From: Chryseobacterium nepalense | GTDB taxonomy: Bacteria; Bacteroidota; Bacteroidia; Flavobacteriales; Weeksellaceae | Assembly: GCF_023195755.1 (NCBI RefSeq) | Contig: NZ_CP096203.1 | Coordinates: 2,604,001 to 2,668,000, forward strand | Length of the DNA stretch: 64,000 bases | Reading direction: 5' to 3' | The notes under the pieces: model-generated | Seen by the model: the letters and a program-made list of their open reading frames with translations, nothing else | Told to the model about the DNA's origin: nothing | Database searches by the model: none | Part shown: one piece after another, positions 17,262 through 25,153 of the stretch | How the letters are laid out: every line of letters begins with the position of its first letter | Position numbering within the stretch: the first letter of the stretch is position 1 | Made by a program: the position numbers and the translations under genes

Positions 17262-17553
17262 TTTCTTTTGAATATGAATTTAATTGTGTTTCAGCAAGAA
17301 ATTTTTGTTTTGCACTCATTTATTATATTAAAAACTGGAAATTGAATGGGAAGGATTAATTTTTTTTAAGAAAAAATTTAATTTAAAATAGGATTCTCGT
17401 TTTATGAGTTTATCAATAATTTGTTGTAATAGGAAATTATTTTTTAAATAAATGTTTTAATCATATTTTATTAACTTTTTATGAATTAGCTTTATCGGAT
17501 AAAGTTTTTATATTAGCACTAGATGGATCTTTTTTGTTCATTATTGTGTTTTG

Positions 17554-17580
17554 ATACCCTGTAAACTTTACAGGGTATTT
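17554..17580 (+). terminator. hairpin with T-rich tail and no obvious gene before it
   Basis: ATACCCTGTA (17554-17563) pairs with TACAGGGTAT (17569-17578) around AACTT. The upstream gene is divergent, so on the plus strand this would end a short untranslated transcript, or act as an element in front of the cupin gene. Confidence 0.5.
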
Positions 17581-17676
17581 CATTGTAAGAAAATTTTATT
17601 TAGAATAAATAGGTAAAAATGATTTGAATCATAGATTAAAAAAAGCTTAAATCTGTTAACATATATTTTTATTTAA

Positions 17677-17684
17677 TAATTTTG
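17677..17684 (+). promoter_or_regulatory. -7 box of the cupin gene promoter
   Basis: TAATTTTG matches TAnnTTTG; predicted start near 17691, about 14 nt before the ATG at 17705. The -33 element is weak (CTGTT). Confidence 0.5.
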
Positions 17685-17704
17685 TAACATTAAATTTTAA
17701 ACAA

Positions 17705-18586
17705 ATGGGAATCAATTTAAAGCCTATTGATATTGTAGATGACATTACAAGAGAAGAGTTCATTGAAAAATATCTTAAGCCCAGAAAACCTGTGGTGATT
17801 AAGAATATGGCGAGAAAGTGGCCTGCTTATCAAAAATGGACCATGGATTACATGAAGGAAGTAGTAGGAGATGTAGAGGTTCCGTTATATGACAGCAGCA
17901 AGGCTGATCCCGCCGCTCCCATTAACGCATCTGCCGCAAAAATGAAGTTTACAGATTATGTGGATCTTATCCAGAGAGAACCTACAGATCTCAGAATTTT
18001 CTTTTTCGATCCTATCAAGCACGCCAAAAAATTACTGGCAGATTATATTTCCCCTAAAGATCTGATGGGCGGTTTCCTGGACAAATATCCCTCCATGTTT
18101 TTCGGTGGAAAAGGATCTGTAACATTCCTTCACTATGATATCGATATGGCGCATATTTTCCATACCCATTTCAACGGAAGAAAACATATTCTTCTTTTTG
18201 ATTACAAGTGGAAAGAAAGGCTTTATAAAATCCCTTATGCTACCTATGCACTTGAAGATTATGATATCGAAAATCCCGATTTTACAAAATTTCCTGCACT
18301 GGATGGAGTAGAAGGCATAGAATGTTTCCTTGAACATGGCGACACTTTGTTTATGCCAACCGGATGGTGGCACTGGATGAAGTATCTGGATGGAAGTTTC
18401 TCCATTTCCCTGAGAGCATGGGACAAATCCTGGGCTGTGAAAGCACATTCTTTGTGGAATCTTACGGTACAAAGGAAATTTGATGATGTGATGAAGAAAA
18501 ACTTCAAGAAGAAATACATGGACTGGAAAGAGAAGGTGGCCGTTAAAAGAGCCGAAATCGCCTTGAAAAGAGGATTGCCCAAATAG
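17705..18586 (+). CDS. cupin-like (JmjC-type) oxygenase-family protein
   Basis: 293 residues of the cupin_8/JmjC-like family, probable 2-oxoglutarate and Fe(II)-dependent oxygenases that hydroxylate proteins or small molecules. Visible signs: the N-terminal KPRKPVVIKNMARKWPA segment typical of the family, HYDIDMAHIFHTHFNGRKHILLF (candidate HxD iron ligands and the Lys that binds 2-oxoglutarate), and EHGDTLFMPTGWWHWMKYL with the distal His. The C-terminal 60 residues are basic and helical (KKNFKKKYMDWKEKVAVKRAEI). No signal peptide; cytoplasmic. It is monocistronic, between its own promoter and a terminator at 18596-18630. The actual substrate is unknown. Confidence 0.8.
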   Translation: MGINLKPIDIVDDITREEFIEKYLKPRKPVVIKNMARKWPAYQKWTMDYMKEVVGDVEVPLYDSSKADPAAPINASAAKMKFTDYVDLIQREPTDLRIFFFDPIKHAKKLLADYISPKDLMGGFLDKYPSMFFGGKGSVTFLHYDIDMAHIFHTHFNGRKHILLFDYKWKERLYKIPYATYALEDYDIENPDFTKFPALDGVEGIECFLEHGDTLFMPTGWWHWMKYLDGSFSISLRAWDKSWAVKAHSLWNLTVQRKFDDVMKKNFKKKYMDWKEKVAVKRAEIALKRGLPK

Positions 18587-18595
18587 ACAACTTAA

Positions 18596-18630
18596 AAGAG
18601 ACTGCCTTAATAGACAGTCTCTTATTTTTT
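18596..18630. terminator. terminator between cupin gene and kptA
   Basis: AAGAGACTG (18596-18604) pairs with CAGTCTCTT (18615-18623), followed by ATTTTTT on the plus strand. It may also serve the minus-strand cluster ending at 18640. Confidence 0.8.
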
Positions 18631-18639
18631 ATCTATTAT

Positions 18640-19182
18640 TTAATATTTTATATATTGAGGATCAACAAAGTCGGTAAGCCAGACCTTATTTTCTGAAAGA
18701 TAAAATAGAATTCCGTCTGCATGCATCTTTCCTGTCATGATGGTAAGAAGAACAGGCTTTCCGTGGCGCATTCCGACTTTTTCGGCTGTATCTTTGCTGC
18801 TGCTTAAATGCACATGCTGTCGGCTTCTTTTTTCAATACCTTTTTCTAAAATAGAATCCAAATTATTTTGCGCCGTTCCGTGGTATAGAAATTCCGGTGG
18901 CTGCTGAGGTTTCAATGCAAGATCAACAGCAATGGAATGTCCCTGGCTCGCTCTTATTTTAGTTTTATCCTCATTAAAAATAAAACGTTTCTTATCATTG
19001 GTTTCTACCACTTCATCAAGCTCATCAAGGGTAAAAAGGATATTGTTATTCGCGCATTTTTCCTGCAGTTCTTTTACATCTGCCCATCCATTTTCATCCA
19101 GGTTCAGGTTAATGATTCCAGGTTGATGTCTTAATACCAGACTTAGGAATTTGCTTATTTTTTTATTATGTTTTTCGTTCAT
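18640..19182 (-). CDS. kptA: RNA 2'-phosphotransferase (KptA/Tpt1)
   Basis: 180 residues, the usual length. Tpt1 moves a 2'-phosphate from RNA to NAD+, giving mature RNA, nicotinamide and ADP-ribose 1'',2''-cyclic phosphate. The family signature is present: FLSLVLRHQP with Arg18-His19, a winged N-terminal part (NGWADVKELQ), KKRFIF with Arg66, YHGT at about 100-103, and RSRQHVHLS with Arg119. These fit the Arg-His-Arg-Arg catalytic set of the family. The start lies 17 nt inside the end of the ADP-ribosylglycohydrolase frame, so the two are coupled. The last gene of the NAD+/ADP-ribose cluster. In bacteria without tRNA splicing its physiological RNA substrate is unclear. Confidence 0.92.
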   Translation of the reverse strand: MNEKHNKKISKFLSLVLRHQPGIINLNLDENGWADVKELQEKCANNNILFTLDELDEVVETNDKKRFIFNEDKTKIRASQGHSIAVDLALKPQQPPEFLYHGTAQNNLDSILEKGIEKRSRQHVHLSSSKDTAEKVGMRHGKPVLLTIMTGKMHADGILFYLSENKVWLTDFVDPQYIKY

Positions 19183-20124
19183 TACTGTTATTTAATTTTT
19201 CTTCTAATTTTTCGCAGAGCTTTTCAATATCTTTCTTTCTTGCCAACATATCAACCCAATCTTTTGGAATATTTTCAAAACCGTAATAAATTCCGGCAAT
19301 TCCACCGGTGATGGCTCCTGTGGTGTCGGTATCTTCGCCTAAATTAACGGCTTTTAAAACCGCTTCGGAATAATTTTCAGAATTAAGAAAACACCATAAT
19401 GATGCTTCTAAACTATGGACGACATAACCACCTGAACTGATAGAATCTTCGGGAAATTTTGAAATATCATCTTTCAAAATTCTGTCAAAAAGTTGGATTT
19501 CTTTAGGGTTAAAGCCTTGAATTTCTTTAAGTTCCAAAGCTGTTTTCTGTGTATGGTGATAAGCTTCAGCCTTACTTTTTCCTTTGATTAATTCAATGGC
19601 AAAAATCACATAAACGAAACAGGCAAACACCGAACGAAAATGTCCGTGCGTGATTGAAGAAACTTCTTTTACCTTCTGATACAATTTTTCAATATTTTCT
19701 TCGTCTTTAAGATAGAAAGCCAAAGGGAGGGTTCTCATTAAAGAACCATTTCCATTATCTTCTTCAAAAATATTTCCCGAAAATTTTACGTTTTCTCCTT
19801 TTATTAACCTAGCAATGGAGTGCCTTGTTGTTCCCCCGATATCAAACAATCTTCCGTGAGCGGTCCAATGTCCGTATTTACCCACTTTACGAAGCTTTGT
19901 CCGATCTTTTCCAAATCATAACTTTTTGTAAGTTCATCTGCAATGCAAAGAGTTAATGAACTGTCGTCGCTCCATGTTCCTTTCGGTTGGTTCCATGATC
20001 CGAATTCCCGCATATTTTCAACGGGAAATCTTTTTAAAATTTCCCTACTAGTGAATTCCACCGGAACACCAAGCGCATCACCCACACAAACCCCGAAAAT
20101 TCCCGCTTTTACCTTATTGTCCAT
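19166..20124 (-). pseudogene. ADP-ribosylglycohydrolase (DraG family), frameshifted
   Basis: Two overlapping frames together give one ADP-ribosylglycohydrolase of about 319 residues. The N-terminal frame (20124 to 19804) has GVCVGDALGVPVEF and TWSDDSSLTLC with metal-binding aspartates. The C-terminal frame (19885 to 19166) has GHWTAHGRLFDIGGTTRHSI, the DNGNGSLMR segment and LGEDTDTTGAITGGIAG with the second metal site. The frames meet near 19875-19885 at an A3 run on the coding strand; adding one A there gives KWVKYGHW and one open frame. All key residues survive, so the change is recent, or a sequencing error. Enzymes of this family remove ADP-ribose from proteins or nucleic acids. The start overlaps the sirtuin stop (TGATG). 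Confidence 0.85.
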
Positions 20125-20810
20125 CAGGCAAGATTTATCAATTTATCAAACAACAGTTTCATGCCCTGTGTTGCAGTCTCTTTCATCACAACAGCTCTTT
20201 GTCCGTACCCAAAACCGGTTTCATTAGGGTTAATCACTATTAAAAGGCAGGCATCTTTAATATCATGAATCAGCCCGGCTGCCGGATAAACCTGTAACGA
20301 AGTTCCGATGACCAGAAAAATATCAGATTCTCTAGCCATTTTTGTAGCTTCCCTCATCAGAGGGACATCTTCCCCGAACCAAACGATAAACGGCCGTAAT
20401 TGTGCCCCGTCTTCCGCTTTATCACCAATATTAATGTCGCTTTTCTGTTCGGAGATTAGGGTTTTATCATTGCATGAGCAGGATTTAAATAACTCGCCGT
20501 GAAGATGTAAAATATTCGTGGAACCTGCTCTTTCGTGAAGGTCATCAATATTCTGAGTTATGATCTGAACATCGAAATATTGTTCCAGTTCTGCTAATAA
20601 CCGGTGTGCTTCATTAGGCTCTACCTCATGAAGCTGCCGGCGTCTCTGGTTGTAAAATTCCAGGACTAATGCTCTGTCTTTTTGCCATCCTTCAGGACAT
20701 GCTACATCTGTGATGCTATGATTTTCCCAGAGACCATCTCCGTCTCTGAAGGTTTTTATTCCGCTTTCGGCACTGATTCCGGCACCGGTTAATATGGTTA
20801 GTTTTTTCAT
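20124..20810 (-). CDS. cobB: NAD+-dependent protein deacylase, sirtuin (Sir2/CobB type)
   Basis: 228 residues from the ATG at 20810 (the longer frame from 20831 adds seven residues). Sirtuins remove acyl groups from lysine, consuming NAD+ and releasing O-acyl-ADP-ribose. Motifs: GAGISAESGIKTFR, QNIDDLHERAG, the catalytic His in LHLHGEL, GTSLQVYPAAGL, and INPNE. FYNQRRRQ carries the Tyr-x-x-Arg pair that in SIRT5 and CobB reads succinyl and malonyl groups, so desuccinylase activity is likely. Only one pair of the zinc-type cysteines (CSC) is visible, as in many class III enzymes. The stop overlaps the ADP-ribosylglycohydrolase start by one base, so both are in one operon, where a macrodomain protein could hydrolyse the product. 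Confidence 0.92.
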   Translation of the reverse strand: MKKLTILTGAGISAESGIKTFRDGDGLWENHSITDVACPEGWQKDRALVLEFYNQRRRQLHEVEPNEAHRLLAELEQYFDVQIITQNIDDLHERAGSTNILHLHGELFKSCSCNDKTLISEQKSDINIGDKAEDGAQLRPFIVWFGEDVPLMREATKMARESDIFLVIGTSLQVYPAAGLIHDIKDACLLIVINPNETGFGYGQRAVVMKETATQGMKLLFDKLINLA

Positions 20811-20819
20811 TGGTTTTTT

Positions 20820-20905
20820 ATTTTTAAACACAAAGCTCGCAAAGATTTTATTTACTGCTAATGGTTTAAGTTCGCAAAAGTGTTCTATTTAACAAAGCTT
20901 ACAAA
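20820..20905. repeat. flavobacterial intergenic repeat of the AAGCTCGCAAAG type
   Basis: AAAGCTCGCAAAGATTTTAT (20832-20851) is followed by two degenerate forms (AAGTTCGCAAAAG, AAAGCTTACAAAGAC). A similar element, AAGCTCGCAAGG, stands at 27544-27555 next to the GxxExxY gene. It separates the macrodomain gene from the sirtuin gene. Confidence 0.5.
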
Positions 20906-20909
20906 GACT

Positions 20910-21428
20910 TTAGTCTGTAATATTCTTTAACAATGTTCTATAAATTTCCTCATTTTCCTCATCAAAACAAACGAAGATTACTTCTTCCAGAATTTCTGAT
21001 TTGAAATTTTTTACCTCCTCAGTTGCAATTTTGCCTGCGAGTTCCTTTGGAAATCTGTAAACTCCGGTACTGATGTTAGGAAAAGCAATGGTTTTTACAC
21101 CAAGGCTTTCTGCTAATATCAAAGAATTTTTATAGCAATTTGCCAATAATTTTGAACATTTTTCCTCATCTCCATCCCAGACCGGGCCAACGGTATGAAT
21201 GACATATTTTGCAGGAAGATTTCCCGCAGTGGTCACAAAAGCTTCACCGGTATTGCATTTACCCTGTTGGTTTCTGATCTGAATACATTCTTCTAAAATT
21301 TGTTTTCCTCCGGCACGATGAATGGCCCCGTCAACTCCGCCTCCGCCTAATAATGAAGAATTGGCAGCGTTTACGATAGCATCTGCTTCAATTTTGGTGA
21401 TGTCGCCTTTTATTAATTCAATTTTCAT
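20910..21428 (-). CDS. macrodomain protein, probable O-acyl-ADP-ribose deacetylase or ADP-ribosyl hydrolase
   Basis: 172 residues, one macrodomain of the MacroD/YmdB group. It binds ADP-ribose; enzymes of this group hydrolyse O-acetyl-ADP-ribose (the sirtuin product) or ADP-ribose on acidic residues. Motifs: [36 protein letters not shown] and the substrate loop [10 protein letters not shown]. Ligand-binding Asp ([11 protein letters not shown]) and Asn (NAAN) are present. It lies about 100 nt upstream of the sirtuin on the same strand and 117 nt downstream of the NADAR gene. Some macrodomains also process the cyclic phosphate made by Tpt1, which would link it to kptA; that is inference. Confidence 0.93.
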   Translation of the reverse strand: MKIELIKGDITKIEADAIVNAANSSLLGGGGVDGAIHRAGGKQILEECIQIRNQQGKCNTGEAFVTTAGNLPAKYVIHTVGPVWDGDEEKCSKLLANCYKNSLILAESLGVKTIAFPNISTGVYRFPKELAGKIATEEVKNFKSEILEEVIFVCFDEENEEIYRTLLKNITD

Positions 21429-21544
21429 GTTTTATTTATTGAGTTTGATTGCTCTTGTAATTTAAATATAAATAAGGTCTGCGAAGATCACTTTACACTA
21501 ACTGCTTTTAAGTACGTCAATGTAAGCTAATTACATCTCATTAT

Positions 21545-22123
21545 TCAGATCAGACACTTTCGATATTGTTTACAGTTCTTGTTTATTCTTAGTTCCTCTC
21601 TTACTTCCATTAATGCAAATCCCAGAAGATTTTCGCCATTCCATTGTGCCGGATTTTTAGCTTTAGGATCTGTTTCCAACATTCCGATTCCCCAAATGGT
21701 ATCGTAAGGACTTGCTTCAACCAATATCTTATCCCCGGTTGAGAGCAGGAATTCTTTGAACGTTTCATTTTGTGAAAATTTTAGTAGATTTCCCTGCTTC
21801 ACAATATGGTATTTATGTTCATCCCAGATTTCAGGATTAAAATTTCTGATTTTTCTTCCTAAACTTTTTGCCAGGTTTGGAGTTTCAGAGTTTAAAATCT
21901 TTTCTAAAATTTCAGTATCATTGAATAATTTTGCCTTTCCTGCCATCATGTAATGCTCGGCGGTTTTATATATAACCTCTTCTTCTCTGAATTGTAAAGG
22001 AAACCACTGACTAAAGCAAGCCTTGGTAATTTCATCTTTAACAGTATGCCCCCAAAAGAATAAAAATTCAAGATTTTCATTTTTGTTAAAACGATCGACA
22101 ATGCTTTCTAATGTATAGGTCAT
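21545..22123 (-). CDS. NADAR-family protein (YbiA/RibX-like N-glycosidase)
   Basis: 192 residues from the ATG at 22123. NADAR domains are predicted or shown to cleave N-glycosidic bonds, in riboflavin intermediates or in ADP-ribosylated guanine. Visible family traits: FLFFWGHTV at the start, CFSQWFPLQF, the Glu-Tyr helix KTAEHYMMAGKA, ARKL-like LGRKIRNF, LLSTGDKILVEASPYDTIWGIG, and WNGENLLGFALMEVREEL at the end. The longer frame (from 22144) is unlikely because the predicted transcription start is near 22135. First gene of the five-gene NAD+/ADP-ribose cluster. Confidence 0.88.
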   Translation of the reverse strand: MTYTLESIVDRFNKNENLEFLFFWGHTVKDEITKACFSQWFPLQFREEEVIYKTAEHYMMAGKAKLFNDTEILEKILNSETPNLAKSLGRKIRNFNPEIWDEHKYHIVKQGNLLKFSQNETFKEFLLSTGDKILVEASPYDTIWGIGMLETDPKAKNPAQWNGENLLGFALMEVREELRINKNCKQYRKCLI

Positions 22124-22141
22124 GATTGCGTTATTATTACA

Positions 22142-22174
22142 CAAATTTAGTAAAACGAAAGTTGAAGCTCCAAA
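22142..22174 (-). promoter_or_regulatory. promoter of the NAD+/ADP-ribose cluster
   Basis: On the minus strand TTTG (22174-22171) and TAAATTTG (22149-22142) are 21 nt apart, matching the Bacteroidetes consensus. The start of transcription near 22135 leaves a 12-nt leader and fixes the NADAR start at 22123. Confidence 0.65.
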
Positions 22175-22636
22175 TTTATTTGTGTTTATTTTACGCTAAA
22201 AATATAAATATTTGATTTTCAATATGTAAATTTCATCAGAATATATTTTAATATAAAAAAGTAATTCGAATGATCAAGAGAACAGAAAAGAATAAGAGTA
22301 ATATTTCCCGTAAAACAACAATTAATATAATGTAAAATACAAAATATGTTTTTAAATTAAAATATACCATTTGTTGATATTGATTATTAAAAAACAATTA
22401 TCTTTGATCCAGATTCTGAAAACAATACCATGAAAAAAAGTATTTAACCAATTCCCTCAGAATTAATTGTTCAATTCTTATGAGTTGAGCTATTCCTAAG
22501 GAGAAAAATAAATGAAGCCCGGAACTGGAAAGGTTCCGGGCTTCTTAATCAAATCGATGTGCAAAGGTTGAATATCCTTATAAAAATTGATCTTTTTGGT
22601 TGTAGCTGATACTATATCAACTCAAAAAATCAATAC
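22175..22636. other. gene-free region with a possible small transcript
   Basis: No protein gene is supported. On the plus strand TTG at 22374-22376, TATCTTTG at 22399-22406 and a strong hairpin at 22514-22544 outline a transcript of about 130 nt. Its only reading frames are very short (an ATG at 22431 is followed by a stop after five codons). Confidence 0.4.
22514..22548. terminator. strong hairpin
   Basis: GAAGCCCGGAAC (22514-22525) pairs perfectly with GTTCCGGGCTTC (22533-22544). The T tract is short on the plus strand and better on the minus strand (ATTTATTTTT), where it could end readthrough from yqeY. Confidence 0.75.
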
Positions 22637-23083
22637 CTAAGAAAGCAGCTTTTTAGCCATCTCGGAAATACTTTTTCCGTCGGATTTTCCGGCTAAGGAT
22701 TTAGATGCTATTCCCATTACTTTTCCCAAATCTTTCATAGATTCGGCACCGGTTTCGGCGATAATGTTTTTCATTTCTGCTTCCAGCTCTTCTGCAGAAA
22801 GCTGTTTCGGAAGAAACTGCTCAATTATCTTCATCTGGGCTTCTTCTACTTCCGCAAGATCATTTCTTCCCTGTGCAGTAAACTGTTCTGAAGAATCTTT
22901 ACGCTGCTTTACCATTCTCTGAAGAATGGCAATTTCCTGCTCTGCGGTAACTTCTGCTCCTCTGGCTTCTGTTTTAAGCAATAATATTTGAGATTTTACG
23001 GCACGAAGAGAATCCAAAGCAACTTTGTCTTTCGCTCTCATAGCCGTTTTTATCGCTTCATTTATGGTGTTTTCTAAACTCAT
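22637..23083 (-). CDS. GatB/YqeY domain-containing protein
   Basis: 148 residues from the ATG at 23083; the frame extends to 23110, but the preceding codons come from a degenerate repeat spacer. The small YqeY family resembles the C-terminal tRNA-binding tail of GatB; it is mostly helical. Features: INEAIKTAMRAKDKVALDSLRAVKSQI, an E-rich helix, the RKDSSEQFTAQGRNDLAEVE segment, and the C-terminal MGIASKSLAGKSDGKSISEMAKKLL. Its role is poorly known; a link to tRNA amidation is suggested by homology. It sits directly after ftsZ on the same strand, as in many Bacteroidetes, and is the last gene of the leftward block. Confidence 0.92.
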   Translation of the reverse strand: MSLENTINEAIKTAMRAKDKVALDSLRAVKSQILLLKTEARGAEVTAEQEIAILQRMVKQRKDSSEQFTAQGRNDLAEVEEAQMKIIEQFLPKQLSAEELEAEMKNIIAETGAESMKDLGKVMGIASKSLAGKSDGKSISEMAKKLLS

Positions 23084-23097
23084 TTTATTTTGGCATT

Positions 23098-23165
23098 TAG
23101 CTGCTGGCAATTAGCTGCTGGCTCTTAAACCTGACTTTAGAGCCATTTGCAAGAAGCCAATCGCC
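23098..23165. repeat. degenerate GCTGCTGGCAATTA-type spacer repeat
   Basis: TAGCTGCTGGCAATTAGCTGCTGGC (23098-23122) is a short direct repeat, followed by related inverted parts (GCCAATCGCCAGTAGC). Similar degenerate stem-loop spacers lie at 33430-33480 and 60950-60985. It fills the ftsZ-yqeY gap. Confidence 0.5.
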
Positions 23166-23173
23166 AGTAGCAA

Positions 23174-25069
23174 TTAATCTACGTCTTTATTCAAAAATCT
23201 GTTTTCTCTGATCTGCATGTTTCCATTGTTTTCAGACAGATAAGTGTTGATATTCTGTTCTGAAGCATTGGTTCCTTCGATAGAGATATTCTTTCTTTTA
23301 AATGCCGGAACCGATTCAAACTCGCTGGAACTGTCGAAGCTCTGGTAACGAGAATTAAACTCTTTCAATTTATTTCTGCGTTCCATTACTCTTTCCTGAT
23401 CAACTGTTTTATTCACGAAGGTGAATTCTTCTTCTGCGGGTTTAGGCGCCTGTGTTTCAGGTTGAGTTTCTGCAACAGGTTCTTCTTTCAGATGCTGAAA
23501 GAAATGCTCAACTTTCTGAAGAGGCTCTTCCGTAAGCTGGTTTACCTCGGTTGAAGAAGTAAATTCCGCTTTCGGCCCGAAATCAGATTTTGGATCCGTA
23601 TTTTTTGATTCATTTACAAAAAAGCTGAACTCAACAGGTTTTTCTTCAGAATACGATCTGGCTGAAGCATTTCCTGCTTGCGGCTCCTCTTTTTTCTGAT
23701 CAAAATCAAATTTGAAAGACTCTATTTCAAGATCATTCGGATCTTCCGGTTCTTCATCAAGAGAAAACAGGCTGAAAGACTCTTCTTCTTCGTTTCTCCA
23801 GTTGTGTTCCGGGGTATGAACCGTATCTTCCTCTCTGTCAGTGAATTTTATTTCAGTTCTGGCAGGTTCTTCTTCAATGATCATTTTTTTTTCAGAAGAT
23901 GAACTGAAGAATGGAGCATCATTATCTTCGTCATCAAGTCTGAAAAGGCTTTTCCCTCCAAAATCGTAAGACTGCTCCGGTGCGTCTTCTCTTTCCTGTC
24001 TTGTTTTGAATGGAGATTCTTTCGGTGTATCAAAGCTGTCGTTCAGACTGATCTTGATTTTCTCTGTAGGCCCGGAAAATTTTTTATTATCATTTGAAAA
24101 ACCTGTGGCGATTACAAGAACGCTTACAGAGTCACCCAATTCTTCATCAGAACCCACCCCGAAAATGATATCTGCGGTATTTCCGGCTTCTTTTTGAATA
24201 TGATCCATAATTACCCCGATCTCATCCATTGTTACTTCTTCCACACCGCTTCGGATCAATAAAAGAACGTTTTTAGCGCCGGTAATTTTATTATCATTCA
24301 ACAATGGTGAATCCAATGCTTTTTTAACGGCTTCTTCGGCTTTATTTTCACCTGAAGCAACTCCGGTAGACATCAATGCCGTTCCAGAGTTCTGAAGCAC
24401 GGATTTAGCATCTCTAAAGTCAATATTTACATCAAAGTATCCGGTGATTACCTCGGCCATGCCTTTGGCTGCATTGGTCAATACCTCATCGGCTTTTGAG
24501 AATCCTTGTTTGAAGCCAAGATTTCCGAACTGCTGTCTGAGTTTATCATTATTGATAACAATAAGGGAATCTACATTATTTCTTAATTTATCAAGACCAT
24601 TTTCCGCCTGCTCCAGTCTTCTTTTACCTTCAAAGCTGAAAGGAACGGTAACGATACCTACCGTAAGGATTCCCATATCTTTTGCCACTTTGGCAATTAC
24701 GGGAGCAGCACCGGTACCTGTACCGCCACCCATTCCGGCAGTGATAAATACCATTTTTGTATTCTGGCCCATAGCCGCTTTGATATCCTCGATACTTTCG
24801 ATAGCTGATTTTTCTCCTACTTCAGGATCGGCACCTGCTCCGAGTCCTTCTGTAATCGTTGTTCCCAGCTGCACTTTATTGGCAACCGGATTATTATCCA
24901 AAGTCTGGGCATCTGTATTGCAGATCACGAAGTCTACCCCGTGAATCCCTTTTTCGTACATGTGTTTCAGTGCGTTGTTTCCGCCACCTCCAACACCAAT
25001 CACTTTTATTATTGATGAATTTCCTTTTGGCAAATCAAATGAAAACCCCTGTGTCCCTATATTTTCCAT
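23174..25069 (-). CDS. ftsZ: cell division protein FtsZ
   Basis: 631 residues from the ATG at 25069 (MENIGTQGFSFDLPKG). FtsZ is the tubulin-like GTPase that polymerises into the division ring. GTPase domain (about 15-320): VIGVGGGGNNAL, NTDAQTL, the tubulin signature GGGTGTGAAPVIAKVAKDMG, the T7-loop NIDFRDAKSVL. After the core comes a disordered acidic tail of about 300 residues, longer than in E. coli and usual for Bacteroidetes, rich in Glu, Phe and Lys and ending in RENRFLNKDVD. It follows ftsA by 84 nt. The long tail probably acts as the linker to FtsA and other partners. Confidence 0.97.
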   Translation of the reverse strand: MENIGTQGFSFDLPKGNSSIIKVIGVGGGGNNALKHMYEKGIHGVDFVICNTDAQTLDNNPVANKVQLGTTITEGLGAGADPEVGEKSAIESIEDIKAAMGQNTKMVFITAGMGGGTGTGAAPVIAKVAKDMGILTVGIVTVPFSFEGKRRLEQAENGLDKLRNNVDSLIVINNDKLRQQFGNLGFKQGFSKADEVLTNAAKGMAEVITGYFDVNIDFRDAKSVLQNSGTALMSTGVASGENKAEEAVKKALDSPLLNDNKITGAKNVLLLIRSGVEEVTMDEIGVIMDHIQKEAGNTADIIFGVGSDEELGDSVSVLVIATGFSNDNKKFSGPTEKIKISLNDSFDTPKESPFKTRQEREDAPEQSYDFGGKSLFRLDDEDNDAPFFSSSSEKKMIIEEEPARTEIKFTDREEDTVHTPEHNWRNEEEESFSLFSLDEEPEDPNDLEIESFKFDFDQKKEEPQAGNASARSYSEEKPVEFSFFVNESKNTDPKSDFGPKAEFTSSTEVNQLTEEPLQKVEHFFQHLKEEPVAETQPETQAPKPAEEEFTFVNKTVDQERVMERRNKLKEFNSRYQSFDSSSEFESVPAFKRKNISIEGTNASEQNINTYLSENNGNMQIRENRFLNKDVD

Positions 25070-25153
25070 AACTATACTTTTATAATTGATAATTGATTGA
25101 TGATCAATGACAAGGAAAAGATCATTATCGCTTATCATTTTATCATTTATATT

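Larger units (their letters stand above)
17262..17704. other. gene-free AT-rich divergent region
   Basis: No ORF of note. It holds a free-standing hairpin at 17554-17578 and, at the right end, the promoter of the cupin gene. The whole divergent gap spans 17148-17704. Confidence 0.6.

Noticed and set aside
19804-20124. A separate 106-residue protein gene
   Set aside because: Its first 85 residues are the N-terminal part of the ADP-ribosylglycohydrolase and the rest is out-of-frame sequence after the missing base.
18640-22144. A DarTG-type toxin-antitoxin system
   Set aside because: Macrodomain and NADAR could be antitoxins, but no DarT-like ADP-ribosyltransferase toxin is present in or beside the cluster.
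24444-24944. 166-residue frame on the plus strand
   Set aside because: Antisense shadow of the conserved ftsZ GTPase domain.
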